DNA of 64,000 bases, taken from assembly GCF_017498065.1 (NCBI RefSeq), contig NZ_JAGDFX010000015.1:26269-90268 (forward strand). Direction: 5' to 3'. Source of the DNA: Oceanisphaera pacifica (GTDB taxonomy: Bacteria; Pseudomonadota; Gammaproteobacteria; Enterobacterales; Aeromonadaceae). Made by a program: the position numbers and the translations under genes. The notes beneath the pieces were generated by a model that saw only the letters and a program-made list of their open reading frames with translations, did not search any database and was not told the origin of the DNA. Positions 38,194 through 48,451 of the stretch are shown in pieces. The stretch's first letter is position 1; each line of letters starts with the position of its first letter.

Positions 38194-38793
38194 CTAGAAT
38201 GGAATGTCGTCATCGAAATCCATCGGGGGTTCGTTGTAAGTCGGTGCCGGTGCTGCTGGGGGATTTTGCGGTGCTTGAGCAGGCTGTGGTTGCCCACCTT
38301 GCTGCTGCCCACCCCAATTGCCTTGGCCGCTCTGCTGTTGCGGAGCCGCTTGTTGCTGCCCCCAGTTACCCTGCTGCTGGCCACCTTGCTGCTGGTTATT
38401 TTGCTGGCCGCCCCAGCCACCTTGTTGACCGCCGCCACCTTGTGGGCGTCCGCCCAGCATTTGCATGGTGCCGCCCATATCAACCACCACTTCAGTGGTG
38501 TATCTGTCTTGGCCACTTTGATCTTGCCACTTACGGGTTTGTAGGCGGCCTTCTATATATATTTGCGAGCCTTTACGCTGATACTCACCCACAATTTCTG
38601 CTAGCTTGCCAAAAAACACCACCCGGTGCCATTCGGTACGCTCTCTCTGCTCGCCGGATTGCTTGTCACGCCAGGTTTCACTGGTAGCCAACGTAATGTT
38701 TGCCACCGCATTACCATTAGGCATGTAACGCACTTCTGGGTCCTGACCTAGGTGGCCGATCAGGATAACTTTATTAATGCCTCTATTGGCCAT
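38194..38793 (-). CDS. ssb: Single-stranded DNA-binding protein
   Basis: SSB with an OB fold (about 1-110; [20 protein letters not shown] at the start), a long Gly/Gln-rich linker (about 115-175) and the acidic interaction tip DFDDDIPF. It is 199 residues, longer than the 178 of E. coli because of the Q-rich linker. It lies 14 bases downstream of yajR on the same strand. The low-complexity linker produces several false frames on the other strands. Confidence 0.96.
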   Translation of the reverse strand: MANRGINKVILIGHLGQDPEVRYMPNGNAVANITLATSETWRDKQSGEQRERTEWHRVVFFGKLAEIVGEYQRKGSQIYIEGRLQTRKWQDQSGQDRYTTEVVVDMGGTMQMLGGRPQGGGGQQGGWGGQQNNQQQGGQQQGNWGQQQAAPQQQSGQGNWGGQQQGGQPQPAQAPQNPPAAPAPTYNEPPMDFDDDIPF

Positions 38794-38807
38794 AACTCGC
38801 TCCGTAC

Positions 38808-40181
38808 TTACAGGTTAATCAAACGTTTTGCTTGATCCAATTCAAAAACATTGCCGTCTACCTTAAGGTAGGCAGCGCCCTCTTCTGGGATAATTAACGC
38901 CTCTTGCACCCCAGGTAAGGCTAATAACTGGGTTAGCAAGCTCTCGCGGCGCGCTGTATCTTCTATATTAACACCGATAGGCAGAATATGAGATCGCACC
39001 TTACTAACATTTGTCATGCCCGCGGCCAGCCAAAACCAAAATGCCATACACGCGGCTACTAATAAAAACACGCCCGCTCCGCCAAGTTCTTGATATAACA
39101 GACCGCCCAGCACACCGCCTAAAAAAGCCCCTAAAAACTGGCTAGTGGAATAAATTCCCATGGCGGTGCCTTTAGCGCCAGCTGGTGCCAACATGGATAA
39201 AAATGCCGGTAATGAGGCTTCCATAAAATTAAAGGCGGTAAAATACAGCAACATAGCAACGGCCAATACGGCTATATGACCTTGGCCCGTCGCCATTAAA
39301 ATAAGTGACACCATCATCACTAAAATAGAGGCCAAAAACAGCTGTTTATTCATATTACGCTTAGCCCCTAATATTAAGAAAGGTACAATTAATATGAATG
39401 ATAACAACAACATAGGAAGGTATAGCCACCAATGACGCTCCGCCGCTAACCCCGCATCTAGCAAGGTCAACGGAAATGCCACAAACACGGCCGTCAGCGT
39501 TAAGTGCAGCAGCATAATGCCAAAGTCGAGGCGCAACAATTGCTTATCTTTTAATAAGCGACTAAATAACTCAGGTGCAGCGGTTACATCACGAATTTGG
39601 CCTTTGTGTATGCTATTGGGCAACATAAAATATACCATTACCATACCCACGATAGACAAAACAGCGGTTGCCCAAAACACACCAGACAAACCAAAAAAAG
39701 AGGCCAATACTGGGCCTAACACCATGGCAATAGCAAATGAAATACCAATACAGACGCCAATGATCGCCATGGCTTTAGTGCGGTTTTCTTCATGGGTAAT
39801 ATCTGCGGCTAAGGCTAAAATAGCGCCAGCTATCGCCCCTGAACCTTGTAAGACTCGACCTATCGCCACGCCATAAACAGACTCAGACATAGCAGCAACC
39901 ACTGAGCCTAAAGCAAACAGCGCTAAACCACCATAAATAACAGGTTTTCGCCCAATACGATCCGATAGCCAGCCGGCGGGTATCTGTAATGCCGCTTGGG
40001 TTAGACCGTATACACCAATGACGATACCCACCCACAAAGGCGAAAAGCCAATCAGCTCGTCACCGTATAATGCAAACACCGGCATGATCATAAACAGGCC
40101 CAGCATTCGCATGCCAAAGATGCCTGCTAGGGTAAAGGAGGCCCGCCGTTCGCGGGGGCTAAAACCTTGCTCGTCGCTCAT
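38808..40181 (-). CDS. yajR: MFS transporter YajR
   Basis: Proton-driven major facilitator with twelve membrane segments plus a C-terminal ferredoxin-like YAM domain, 457 residues. The MFS motif [12 protein letters not shown] is at about 69-79. The last 65 or so residues ([20 protein letters not shown] onward) form the YAM domain that marks YajR among MFS proteins. Substrate is unknown. It lies between ssb and uvrA, which face each other directly in E. coli, so a gene has been inserted into that pair. Confidence 0.9.
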   Translation of the reverse strand: MSDEQGFSPRERRASFTLAGIFGMRMLGLFMIMPVFALYGDELIGFSPLWVGIVIGVYGLTQAALQIPAGWLSDRIGRKPVIYGGLALFALGSVVAAMSESVYGVAIGRVLQGSGAIAGAILALAADITHEENRTKAMAIIGVCIGISFAIAMVLGPVLASFFGLSGVFWATAVLSIVGMVMVYFMLPNSIHKGQIRDVTAAPELFSRLLKDKQLLRLDFGIMLLHLTLTAVFVAFPLTLLDAGLAAERHWWLYLPMLLLSFILIVPFLILGAKRNMNKQLFLASILVMMVSLILMATGQGHIAVLAVAMLLYFTAFNFMEASLPAFLSMLAPAGAKGTAMGIYSTSQFLGAFLGGVLGGLLYQELGGAGVFLLVAACMAFWFWLAAGMTNVSKVRSHILPIGVNIEDTARRESLLTQLLALPGVQEALIIPEEGAAYLKVDGNVFELDQAKRLINL

Positions 40182-40327
40182 GAATCCTCTGCACTGTGGT
40201 AGTAGATAATAAATGGCCGCTAGTTTAGCACGGAGCGGCGCTCTAGATTAATGCTTATTCTTCCTTGGCTGGCTATTAAAGCAATGCCATACTAGTTGAT
40301 CGAATTTACAGCGAGGTGCAGTTGCAG

Positions 40328-43165
40328 ATGAAGAAAATCGAAGTACGCGGAGCCCGAACCCATAACCTGAAAAATATCAGTGTGGATTTACCCAGAGATA
40401 AGCTGATAGTGATCACAGGTTTATCTGGTTCTGGAAAATCATCCCTTGCCTTCGATACTCTTTATGCCGAAGGGCAGCGGCGCTATGTGGAGTCTCTGTC
40501 GGCCTATGCGCGTCAGTTTCTCTCTTTAATGGAAAAGCCCGATGTAGATCACATTGAAGGCTTATCACCGGCTATTTCTATTGAACAAAAGTCAACGTCG
40601 CATAATCCACGCTCTACCGTGGGCACCATTACCGAAATTTATGATTACCTGCGACTGTTATTTGCTCGCGTTGGTGAGCCTCGTTGCCCCACACACGCCC
40701 TGCCCTTAACCGCACAAACTATTAGCCAAATGGTCGATAAGGTATTAGCACAGCCCGAAGGCGAAAAGCTGATGTTATTGGCACCTGTGGTGCGTGACCG
40801 TAAAGGCGAGCACACCAAGTTACTAGACAACCTCTCGGCACAGGGGTTTATTCGCGCCCGAATCGACGGTGAAGTCTGCGATTTATCGGATCCGCCCACG
40901 CTAGAGCTACAAAAAAAGCACACCATAGAAGTGGTGGTCGACCGTTTTAAAGTGCGCGACGATCTGCAACTGCGCTTAGCCGAATCTTTTGAAGCTGCGC
41001 TGGAACTGTCGGGTGGCATTGCCTCTGTGGTGGCCATGGATGATAGCAATGATACTGAGTTGGTCTTTTCCGCCAACTTTGCTTGCCCGCAGTGTGGTTA
41101 CTCTATTGCCGAGTTAGAGCCGCGTATCTTTTCGTTTAATAACCCAGCAGGGGCCTGTGAAACCTGTGATGGCTTGGGGGCGCAGCAAGTAGTGGATCCC
41201 GATAAGGTGATCAGCAATCCCGAGCTCAGTTTATCGGGCGGGGCTATTCGCGGCTGGGACAAACGCAGCTACTACTATTATCAAATGCTGAAGTCGCTGG
41301 CTGAGCATTATGATTTTGATCTAGAAGAGCCCTATCAAGAGTTAACAGAAGACGTGAAACAAGCGGTACTATATGGCTCGGGTCGCACTAACATCGAATT
41401 TAAATACATGAACGACAGAGGCGATGTGCTGGTACGCAAGCACCCCTTTGAAGGTATTGTGCATAATATGACCCGGCGCTATCGCGAAACCGAGTCAAAC
41501 TCGGTGCGCGATGAGTTGGCCAAATATCAAAGCCATCAAGCCTGCCCGACTTGTAGCGGCACCCGCCTTAAAGAAGGGCCGCGTAATGTGTTTGTGGCAG
41601 AGCACACCTTGCCACAAGTGGCCAATATGGCGATTGGTGAAGCCCATGAGTTTTTCACTAATATGGAGCTGAGCGGCCAAAAAGCGCAAATTGCCGATAA
41701 GATTTTTAAAGAAATCGTTGCCCGCCTGGGGTTCTTGGTGAACGTGGGCCTTAATTATCTGACGCTGTCACGCAGCGCCGATACCTTATCGGGCGGTGAA
41801 GCCCAGCGTATTCGCTTGGCCAGCCAAATTGGTGCCGGCTTAGTGGGCGTTATGTATGTACTCGATGAACCCAGCATTGGCCTACATCAGCGCGATAATG
41901 AGCGCTTACTGACTACCTTGGTGCACCTGCGTGATTTGGGTAATACAGTGATAGTCGTAGAGCACGATGAAGATGCGATTCTTGCCGCCGATTATGTATT
42001 AGACATTGGTCCTGGTGCAGGTGTGCATGGCGGCGAGATAGTGGCCGAGGGTACCCCCGCCGAGGTAATGGCCAATGATGAGTCATTAACCGGTGCTTAT
42101 TTATCCGGTAAAAAGAGTATTGCTGTTCCGGCTGAGCGCACTCCAACAAGTGAGCACTGGCTTACTTTAAAAGGCGCAACAGGCAATAACTTAAAAAATG
42201 TCGACTTACAGTTACCACTGGGGTTAATGACCTGTGTCACTGGGGTATCGGGGTCAGGCAAGTCGACCCTTATTAACAACACCTTATTCCCCATTGCTCA
42301 TCGCGAACTCAATAAAGCGACGGTGAGCCAGCCCGCCCCTTATCGCAGCATAGAGGGCATGGAAAAGCTCGATAAAGTGGTGGATATTGACCAAAGCCCG
42401 ATTGGTCGTACGCCACGCTCCAACCCTGCCACCTATACCGGTATTTTTACCCCCATTCGTGAGCTATTTGCCGCCACTCAAGAAGCACGCTCTCGTGGCT
42501 ATAAACCAGGTCGCTTCTCGTTTAACGTCAAAGGCGGCCGTTGTGAGGCCTGCCAAGGTGATGGTTTAATTAAGGTGGAAATGCACTTTTTACCGGATGT
42601 GTATGTGCCTTGTGATGTGTGTAAAAGCCACAGATACAATCGAGAAACCTTAGAGATAAAATATAAGGGCTTAAACATTCACGAAGTGTTAGATATGACG
42701 GTAGAAGCGGCCTGCGAATTTTTCGCCCCCGTGCCGGCTATTCACCGCAAGCTACAAACCCTGATGGACGTTGGTTTATCCTATGTGCGACTCGGTCAAT
42801 CTGCCACTACCTTATCGGGTGGTGAAGCGCAGCGGGTAAAACTGGCTAAAGAGTTATCGAAGCGCGATACCGGCCAAACCTTATATATTTTAGATGAGCC
42901 CACTACTGGCCTGCATTTTCAAGATATTCAATTATTGTTAACCGTGCTGAACCGCTTGCGCGATCATGGCAATACGGTGGTGATTATTGAGCACAACCTA
43001 GATGTGGTGAAAACTGCCGACTGGATTGTTGATATTGGTCCAGAAGGCGGCAGCGGCGGTGGTCAGATCTTGGTAACCGGCACCCCAGAAACCGTGGCCG
43101 AACACCCCACCTCACACACAGCCCGCTTCTTGAAACCTATGTTGGAGAAAGCAGCGTCTAGCTAA
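40328..43165 (+). CDS. uvrA: UvrABC excision repair ATPase subunit A
   Basis: DNA damage recognition subunit of nucleotide excision repair, 945 residues. It has two ABC ATPase halves: Walker [10 protein letters not shown] (31-39) and GVSGSGKST, each with an LSGGEAQR signature, and Cys zinc modules including CEACQGDG ... CDVC. A GTG at 40316 is in frame, but ATG 40328 gives [16 protein letters not shown], aligned with E. coli [20 protein letters not shown] lies 11 bases upstream. I could not find a good LexA box: the best is a half site ACAG at about 40307. Confidence 0.96.
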   Translation: MKKIEVRGARTHNLKNISVDLPRDKLIVITGLSGSGKSSLAFDTLYAEGQRRYVESLSAYARQFLSLMEKPDVDHIEGLSPAISIEQKSTSHNPRSTVGTITEIYDYLRLLFARVGEPRCPTHALPLTAQTISQMVDKVLAQPEGEKLMLLAPVVRDRKGEHTKLLDNLSAQGFIRARIDGEVCDLSDPPTLELQKKHTIEVVVDRFKVRDDLQLRLAESFEAALELSGGIASVVAMDDSNDTELVFSANFACPQCGYSIAELEPRIFSFNNPAGACETCDGLGAQQVVDPDKVISNPELSLSGGAIRGWDKRSYYYYQMLKSLAEHYDFDLEEPYQELTEDVKQAVLYGSGRTNIEFKYMNDRGDVLVRKHPFEGIVHNMTRRYRETESNSVRDELAKYQSHQACPTCSGTRLKEGPRNVFVAEHTLPQVANMAIGEAHEFFTNMELSGQKAQIADKIFKEIVARLGFLVNVGLNYLTLSRSADTLSGGEAQRIRLASQIGAGLVGVMYVLDEPSIGLHQRDNERLLTTLVHLRDLGNTVIVVEHDEDAILAADYVLDIGPGAGVHGGEIVAEGTPAEVMANDESLTGAYLSGKKSIAVPAERTPTSEHWLTLKGATGNNLKNVDLQLPLGLMTCVTGVSGSGKSTLINNTLFPIAHRELNKATVSQPAPYRSIEGMEKLDKVVDIDQSPIGRTPRSNPATYTGIFTPIRELFAATQEARSRGYKPGRFSFNVKGGRCEACQGDGLIKVEMHFLPDVYVPCDVCKSHRYNRETLEIKYKGLNIHEVLDMTVEAACEFFAPVPAIHRKLQTLMDVGLSYVRLGQSATTLSGGEAQRVKLAKELSKRDTGQTLYILDEPTTGLHFQDIQLLLTVLNRLRDHGNTVVIIEHNLDVVKTADWIVDIGPEGGSGGGQILVTGTPETVAEHPTSHTARFLKPMLEKAASS

Positions 43166-43190
43166 AAGCGAAAAGACTAAGGGCTTGTTG

Positions 43191-43463
43191 CAACGGAATC
43201 CACGGAACCCACAGAAAAATAGGGATAAGATCTGAAAGGGATTTTTAATAGTAAAGGCTGAGACTCGTATGCTATACGCCATATGCTTTACGTAAAAACC
43301 GCTGCTTCTGGCGGTGGTTTTGTAGGCGAATGCTTGCTCTCGCATTGTACCGAAGAGGCAACGTTTTTTTCGCACAGCATATGGCGTATAGCCTTCTTTC
43401 GCCCTTACAAATAATAATCTCTTTAGGTTTTCATTTTTCCGTGAATTCCGTGTTCTTCCGTTG
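43191..43463. repeat. Nested inverted-repeat element downstream of uvrA
   Basis: The gap 43166-43525 holds no gene but a palindromic element. The outer arms 43191-43222 and 43431-43463 are imperfect inverted repeats (about 25 of 32). Inner arms GCTATACGCCATATGC (43271-43286) and its exact complement (43377-43392) are perfect over 16 bp. Between them lies an 11-bp hairpin (AAAACCGCTGC ... GCGGTGGTTTT) that pairs with two G.U pairs only as plus-strand RNA. Next to it is the 27-bp motif 43321-43347 that recurs inverted at 19427-19453. It may be a MITE-like or multi-copy intergenic element. Confidence 0.65.
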
Positions 43464-43516
43464 CGAAAAATCTTTAATCTCTGTTTAGCTAGGCGCCTAG
43501 CTCTCTAGCCCTTTAA

Positions 43517-43545
43517 ACTGACAACTTACGGCTTACGGCTCTTTG
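43517..43545 (-). repeat. Post-stop repeat element at the cyclotransferase gene end
   Basis: CTGACAACTTACGGCTTACG on the plus strand, spanning the stop codon of the minus-strand cyclotransferase. It belongs to the GTAAGC/GTCAG repeat family but lacks the TTCG hairpin. The codons here may have been captured from the repeat. Confidence 0.4.
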
Positions 43546-44362
43546 AAGGAGCTTGCCATTGCACCTTAAACACTGTGGGCCAGCGCTTGCCGGTAAGGTA
43601 AAACACCTGCGCTTGCTCGTCATAAGTAATGCCATTTAATACCGACTCGGGATGACGGCGGCCACTTTCAGCAACTAAGTGACTGGCATCTATCTCTGCG
43701 TCAACCTGGCCGGTCGCCTTATTAATGCGGACTAAGCGCGGCTCTTTCCAAACATTGGCGTAAATATGCTCACCCACGCAGGCTAACTCATTAAGTTGGG
43801 GTACGGTCTCTTTATTCAGTGTCACATTTAGCTGTTTTATCATAGTAAAGTCATGAGGATCGCGTTGATACAAGCGACTAGAACCATCGCTCATCCATAA
43901 ATTATCACCATCAAAGCACAAGCCCCAGCCTTCGCCTGAATACTCAAATGTGTGCACTAAGGCTAAGCTCTCAAGGTCGTATACCAGTGCCAGCCCTTTA
44001 CGCCAGGTTAGCTGAATTAATTGCTGCCCCACCCGCGCTAGCCCTTCGCCAAAATAAGCGCGCTCTAACTCCACACTCGCCAACACCTCACCCGTGAGTG
44101 GGTTCACTTTACGTAAGCTGCTCGCACCATATAAGCCGGTACTTTCATAGAATACGCCTTGGTGCCAGTGCAACCCTTGCGTAAAGGCGTTGGCGTCGTG
44201 AGGTAGGCGCTCAATCACTTTTACCCCCAGTTGCTCAACGGCACGAGCGGGGCTGGCAACTGTCATTACACACAATAACAGTATCAGCAGACGCCACTGA
44301 ATATTGATAAGATAAATGGTTTTTCTCCCTCTGATAAGCCAAGGTGTCGATTGTTGTCGCAA
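43526..44362 (-). CDS. Glutaminyl-peptide cyclotransferase-like secreted protein
   Basis: Plant/bacterial-type glutamine cyclotransferase (beta-propeller family), which forms N-terminal pyroglutamate. It has a signal peptide (IQWRLLILLLCVMTVASPARA) and then family motifs LPHDANAFTQGLHW, GEGLA, GEGWGLCFDG and VLNGITYD. It should act in the periplasm. The longest frame starts at TTG 44362 without a ribosome-binding site. An in-frame ATT at 44317 has GGGAG 7 bases upstream and would give 263 residues with a more normal signal peptide, so the start is uncertain. Confidence 0.82.
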   Translation of the reverse strand: MRQQSTPWLIRGRKTIYLINIQWRLLILLLCVMTVASPARAVEQLGVKVIERLPHDANAFTQGLHWHQGVFYESTGLYGASSLRKVNPLTGEVLASVELERAYFGEGLARVGQQLIQLTWRKGLALVYDLESLALVHTFEYSGEGWGLCFDGDNLWMSDGSSRLYQRDPHDFTMIKQLNVTLNKETVPQLNELACVGEHIYANVWKEPRLVRINKATGQVDAEIDASHLVAESGRRHPESVLNGITYDEQAQVFYLTGKRWPTVFKVQWQAPSKSRKP

Positions 44363-44597
44363 TACAAAAACGCCTAGAGTGGGGCTAAAGTATTGATGAG
44401 TAAGAATTCAGCCGCTAGTCTAGATAAAAGTAACCCTCTGAATCATAGTAAAAAACTTGCACTTATACCGATTTAGATAGAAATTTAAAGCGCTAACAAT
44501 AATTAATATTAATAGCACAATAGAAGAGAGTCCCGCTGCATCTTTATTATCATCACCGCAGCCATTATTAATGTCTCATTCAGTTAGGAGCATCACC

Positions 44598-44990
44598 ATG
44601 AAAAAATTATTTAACGTTCTTAATCCGCTGCTTATTTTATCACTCATGATGGGCACCATGCCGATAGCTGTACAGGCGCAACCCAGCCAGCTGGTTTCTA
44701 CTCAAAGCGCATTAGATGCGGTACAGATTAGTGCAGAACGTGAGCGTATTAATGATTTATTGGCCCGCACCGAGGTACAAGAGCAACTAGTAAATTACGG
44801 CGTAGAAATGAGCGAAGTTGAAGCCCGTGTTGCGGCTATGTCTGATCAAGAAGTACTGCAAATGGCCGACCAGCTCGACAATATGCCCGCCGGTGCAAAC
44901 GCCGTTATTGGCGCCCTGCTTACGGTGTTTATCGTGCTGCTGATAACCGACTTACTGGGCTTAACTAACGTTTATCCCTTTACTCGCTAA
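44598..44990 (+). CDS. PA2779-family exported small protein
   Basis: 130 residues from ATG 44598, which has TTAGGAG 8 bases upstream; the frame extends to 44571 without such a site. It has a signal peptide ending AVQA|QPS, a helical Glu-rich middle (ISAERERINDLLARTEVQEQ) and a hydrophobic C-terminal segment followed by a short tail. It resembles Pseudomonas PA2779-type proteins of unknown function that are found next to a C39-like peptidase. Its TAA overlaps the next ATG (TAATG), so the two are coupled. Confidence 0.82.
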   Translation: MKKLFNVLNPLLILSLMMGTMPIAVQAQPSQLVSTQSALDAVQISAERERINDLLARTEVQEQLVNYGVEMSEVEARVAAMSDQEVLQMADQLDNMPAGANAVIGALLTVFIVLLITDLLGLTNVYPFTR

Positions 44991-45934
44991 TGATGAAGAA
45001 TATGATGTTATTAACAAAGGCTCGCATGGCGAGCCTTTTTGCCTTATTGACGCTGGGCTTACTAAGCGGCTGTGCCAGTCAACCTCAGTTATCTCAAGAC
45101 ACGGCAACCGCGCTCCCCCAGCAGTCTTATATTACAGGGGTGCCCTTTTATAGTCAGCGTGACTTTCAATGTGGCCCGGCGGCTTTATCGATGGCATTAG
45201 CTGCCAGCGGCCAGTCTGCGTCGGTAGATGAGCTGATCCCTCAGGTATTTTTGCCCGGCCGCGAAGGCAGCGTACAACCCGAAATGCTCGCCACAGTGCG
45301 CCGCCACCAGCGTATTAGTTATCCGCTTAATGGCAGCTTTGATGCGCTATTAACAGAAGTGAATGCCGGACACCCAGTGGTGGTATTGCAAAACCTAGGC
45401 TTATCTTTTTTGCCGATGTGGCACTACGCCGTGGTTATTGGTTATGACAGAGAGCGCCAACACCTTATTTTGCACAGCGGCGAACAATCGCGTCAGGTCA
45501 TAGAAATGAGCCGCTTTGATGCGACCTGGGCACGCAGTGATCGCTGGGCCATGGTGGTGTTACCGCCAGCACAATTACCCCACTCGCTGACTCCCACCGC
45601 CGTTATGGATAGCATATCGGCCTTTGAAGCGGCCAACTCTGCTACCAAGGCGCTACCCGCTTGGCACGCAGTGGTGAGTCGTTGGCCAGAGCAGGCGTTT
45701 GGCTGGTTTGCCCTCGGTAATGCCTTGCACGCCAACGGTGAGCCAAAAGCCGCCGCCCAAGCCTTTACTCAAGCCACCCAAGCGGATGATAGCCTCGCCG
45801 TTGCTTGGCTAAACCTAGGCCTAACGCAGCAAGGACTGGGTGAAATAGAAGCCGCCCGCGCCAGCTTACAAAAAGCCGCAGCCCTGCCGGGCAAGTGGCA
45901 AGCGCAAGCCAAGCAGGCATTAGCGAAACTTTAA
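44990..45934 (+). CDS. PA2778-family C39-like peptidase lipoprotein with TPR repeats
   Basis: 314-residue lipoprotein: lipobox LSGC (Cys28), a papain-like C39 domain with catalytic Cys61 (FQCGPAALSM) and His145 (WHYAVVIGY), and C-terminal TPR helices (about 215-310: AFGWFALGNALHANGEPKAA, AVAWLNLGLTQQGLGEIEAA). It should face the periplasm, anchored in a membrane. The fixed neighbour pair PA2779/PA2778 suggests that the small protein is its substrate or partner; this is inference. No exporter domain is present, unlike bacteriocin C39 transporters. Confidence 0.85.
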   Translation: MMKNMMLLTKARMASLFALLTLGLLSGCASQPQLSQDTATALPQQSYITGVPFYSQRDFQCGPAALSMALAASGQSASVDELIPQVFLPGREGSVQPEMLATVRRHQRISYPLNGSFDALLTEVNAGHPVVVLQNLGLSFLPMWHYAVVIGYDRERQHLILHSGEQSRQVIEMSRFDATWARSDRWAMVVLPPAQLPHSLTPTAVMDSISAFEAANSATKALPAWHAVVSRWPEQAFGWFALGNALHANGEPKAAAQAFTQATQADDSLAVAWLNLGLTQQGLGEIEAARASLQKAAALPGKWQAQAKQALAKL

Positions 45935-45968
45935 TAAATGTGGAATAAATAGACAATATGGCATTGGA

Positions 45969-46041
45969 TTTTGTAGGGTCGATTTCAATCGACCGTTAAC
46001 CTGTGCCTCAATTTTGGTCCAATGAATTGGACCCTACAAAA
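45969..46041. repeat. Cruciform-like inverted repeat between convergent genes
   Basis: Perfect 12-bp outer arms TTTTGTAGGGTC and GACCCTACAAAA enclose two more hairpins: GGTCGATT-TC-AATCGACC (45977-45994) and GGTCCAA-TGAA-TTGGACC (46016-46033). It lies between the convergent peptidase and chloride-channel genes and may act as a bidirectional terminator, but it looks like a member of a dispersed repeat family. Confidence 0.7.
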
Positions 46042-46082
46042 ATACAACCCGATTTTATTCAACATTGCCGCTCTGCGGCAGG

Positions 46083-47813
46083 TTAATACATGGCTTCGTC
46101 TGAGGTGAGCATTTTCACCAGCCGACGACGGGTGACTAATCCTAGGCCTTGTTGACCGATGGGGATCAAAAAGCCACGGATGTCTTCTTTTTGGATAATT
46201 TTAAAACCTGTTAGCAAAGAGGCATCTTCACTAAGCTCCATCAACTGTAAGTTATCTTTAAGCAATGGTGTGAGTAGTTCATTTAAAGTGGGCAATTGTT
46301 CAGACTCATGTTGTTGATAAGCCTGCTCCAGTACACTCTTCTTCAACAAATAGCACTGTTCTTGTTGGCGAATAACCAACCACAGTGCTGGCTGCTCAAT
46401 GAGGGTTGCAATGGAGTCATGCTCTGGGGGACGTTTCTGCTCAGTAGCGCCCAAGTCTACTATTATAAATTCAAAATGCGCCAACTCAGACAGGTAACGC
46501 TGAGCCAAGGCAGCACGCAAGGGGTGAGTTTGCAGTAAACGCCCTTGCTGTTTTAGCAGGGTGAGAATTAGTGAGGGCTGGCGAAAACCATGTTGGCATA
46601 CTAAATTGGCGGTTAATACTACCGTCATGGCCGGAAACATCGCTTCGGCACTCAGTGATAACTCCAATACTGTGGCTATGGCGGCTAACGGCGCATGTAA
46701 CATGGCGCCCATCATGGCCGCCATGCCAAGTAATGCATATAAGCCCGGTTCAGATCCTCCCGGTACCAAGGCACCGGCAATGCCTCCGGCACACACCCCC
46801 AGCATTAACATAGGGGCAATTTGCCCACCAGGCACACCAAAGCCAATGGCGGCCGCCGTGGCCACTAACTTAGCGCCCAGCACCAACAACAAGAGTAATA
46901 CAGGCAGCTGATCAGCCAAAGTGGCATTAATCGTATCGTAACCTGAGCCTAATATTTGCGGTACAAATAACGCCAGACTGCCCGTAATAAATCCCGCTAA
47001 TAACAAACGAACCGCGCGAGATTTAACAGGAAAACGTAAAAACAGCCGCACCAAATAGTGGAACAATACCGCGACGATTCCCACCCAAACCCCTGTCATT
47101 AATAAACTGGGAATATCACCATAATCAGCCAACGACAAACGAGTTGGCGTTAATATGGAATGAGTGCCCAACAGTGAGCCAGTAAAGGCAGAGGCGGTAA
47201 TGGCTGAGGCAATAATAGGGGCGAAACCTAATATACTGTATTCCATTAACACCACTTCCATGGCAAACAGCACTCCCGCTAAGGGCGTATTAAAGGCCGC
47301 CGAAATGGCTGCCGCCGTGCCACACCCCACCAACAACCGTAATTGGCTGGGTGGCCGATCAGTATACTGCCCCAATAAGCTTGCAACCCCAGATCCCATT
47401 TGCACCGCAGGCCCTTCTCGCCCCACGCTGTGCCCAGATCCTAATGAAATAAGGGCCGCCACAAATTGAAACAGCGTATTGGCCAAGGGTAAGCGGCCAC
47501 GACCAAACTGCAACCGCTCTAATACATAGACTAACCCCACACTTTGCGCCGACTTAGGGGTAAAGCGGTATAACAAAATAAGCAAACAACTGCCTAATAT
47601 GGGCAAGCCAAAACGCCACCCCATCGACAGTGATTCAAAGTCTTCTAAAGTCTCACCATTTAGCCTACCCAATACCAGGTTGAGTAATGCAATAAAGCTT
47701 GCCATCACTAAGCCCGCTACCACGCCAATAACACAGCCCATGACCACTAACAGTAATAGGCTGTGTGACGGACCAGTAAATAACTGGCGTAGCGTTCTTT
47801 TAGAATGGCTCAT
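46083..47813 (-). CDS. ClC-family chloride channel/antiporter
   Basis: Membrane protein of 576 residues. The ClC hallmarks are GSGHSVGREGP (125-135) with gating Glu133, and FNTPLAGVLFAMEV. About 130 residues follow the membrane domain and resemble a degenerate CBS-like cytosolic region ending in TRRRLVKML. Channel or proton-coupled exchange cannot be decided. The ATG overlaps the stop of the PqiC-like lipoprotein gene by 4 bases, so it appears to be the last gene of the lipid-transport operon. Confidence 0.88.
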   Translation of the reverse strand: MSHSKRTLRQLFTGPSHSLLLLVVMGCVIGVVAGLVMASFIALLNLVLGRLNGETLEDFESLSMGWRFGLPILGSCLLILLYRFTPKSAQSVGLVYVLERLQFGRGRLPLANTLFQFVAALISLGSGHSVGREGPAVQMGSGVASLLGQYTDRPPSQLRLLVGCGTAAAISAAFNTPLAGVLFAMEVVLMEYSILGFAPIIASAITASAFTGSLLGTHSILTPTRLSLADYGDIPSLLMTGVWVGIVAVLFHYLVRLFLRFPVKSRAVRLLLAGFITGSLALFVPQILGSGYDTINATLADQLPVLLLLLVLGAKLVATAAAIGFGVPGGQIAPMLMLGVCAGGIAGALVPGGSEPGLYALLGMAAMMGAMLHAPLAAIATVLELSLSAEAMFPAMTVVLTANLVCQHGFRQPSLILTLLKQQGRLLQTHPLRAALAQRYLSELAHFEFIIVDLGATEQKRPPEHDSIATLIEQPALWLVIRQQEQCYLLKKSVLEQAYQQHESEQLPTLNELLTPLLKDNLQLMELSEDASLLTGFKIIQKEDIRGFLIPIGQQGLGLVTRRRLVKMLTSDEAMY

Positions 47814-48451
47814 GATTCATCTCGCCCCTTATTTTCGATCACGCCCAATAGCCAGCTCAGCATATCATCGGCCAGTTGTGCATGAGCCACACCAAAGGCT
47901 GCAACCACGGCTGGCACCTCTACCGCGTCTGGGGCTTGATGCACCACAAACTGCTTGCTGGCCAATAGGGTACGGCTTTGATGCTCAATTAACTGTGCAT
48001 CAAAGTAAATCACGACTCTCGGCTTATCTTGTTGATATTCAGTATAAAAGGCACGTAATGCTCCCTGTAATTCAAGGTCTGCTGGCAAGGCTTCATGATC
48101 ACTAATAATATGCTCAAAGTGGTTATATTGTTGCCATCGAGTGATGAGCTGATCGCGAAACAGCACAGGCACAGAGGTCGCCCATTGTGCACCTTGATAC
48201 ACACTCAACTGGTTTGGCTTGGGGCTTACCGTTATTCTTTCGCCAGCTAGTAAGCCATTGGCTTGAGGGCGATTAATCTGCAAGGTAATGGCAAGGGGGC
48301 GCTCAGTATCTGTCTGAAGATCGAGGGGCTGCGAGGGTAAGTGATAAAGAGTCACCGGCTCAGGCTTAGGTAACACTGAGCACGCCGCCAGCATCAAAGG
48401 TAACAACAAAACCCCCAGTGTTTGATAGCGTCTTAGTTTGGTGGTGTTCAT
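47810..48451 (-). CDS. ABC-type transport auxiliary lipoprotein, PqiC/PA3214-like
   Basis: 213-residue lipoprotein (lipobox LAAC, Cys24), then VTLYHLPSQPLDLQ typical of the DUF330/ABC_trans_aux family, an outer-membrane partner of MCE lipid transporters. ATGA overlaps occur with both the MCE gene upstream and the ClC gene downstream. Confidence 0.82.
   Translation of the reverse strand: MNTTKLRRYQTLGVLLLPLMLAACSVLPKPEPVTLYHLPSQPLDLQTDTERPLAITLQINRPQANGLLAGERITVSPKPNQLSVYQGAQWATSVPVLFRDQLITRWQQYNHFEHIISDHEALPADLELQGALRAFYTEYQQDKPRVVIYFDAQLIEHQSRTLLASKQFVVHQAPDAVEVPAVVAAFGVAHAQLADDMLSWLLGVIENKGRDES

Noticed and set aside
38199..38687. Antisense frames over ssb
   Set aside because: They are produced by the repetitive Gln/Gly-rich linker of ssb; the product is low complexity.
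40285..40315. LexA (SOS) box upstream of uvrA
   Set aside because: Only one half site (ACAG) is good; the partner half is TTGA instead of CTGT, so it was not annotated.
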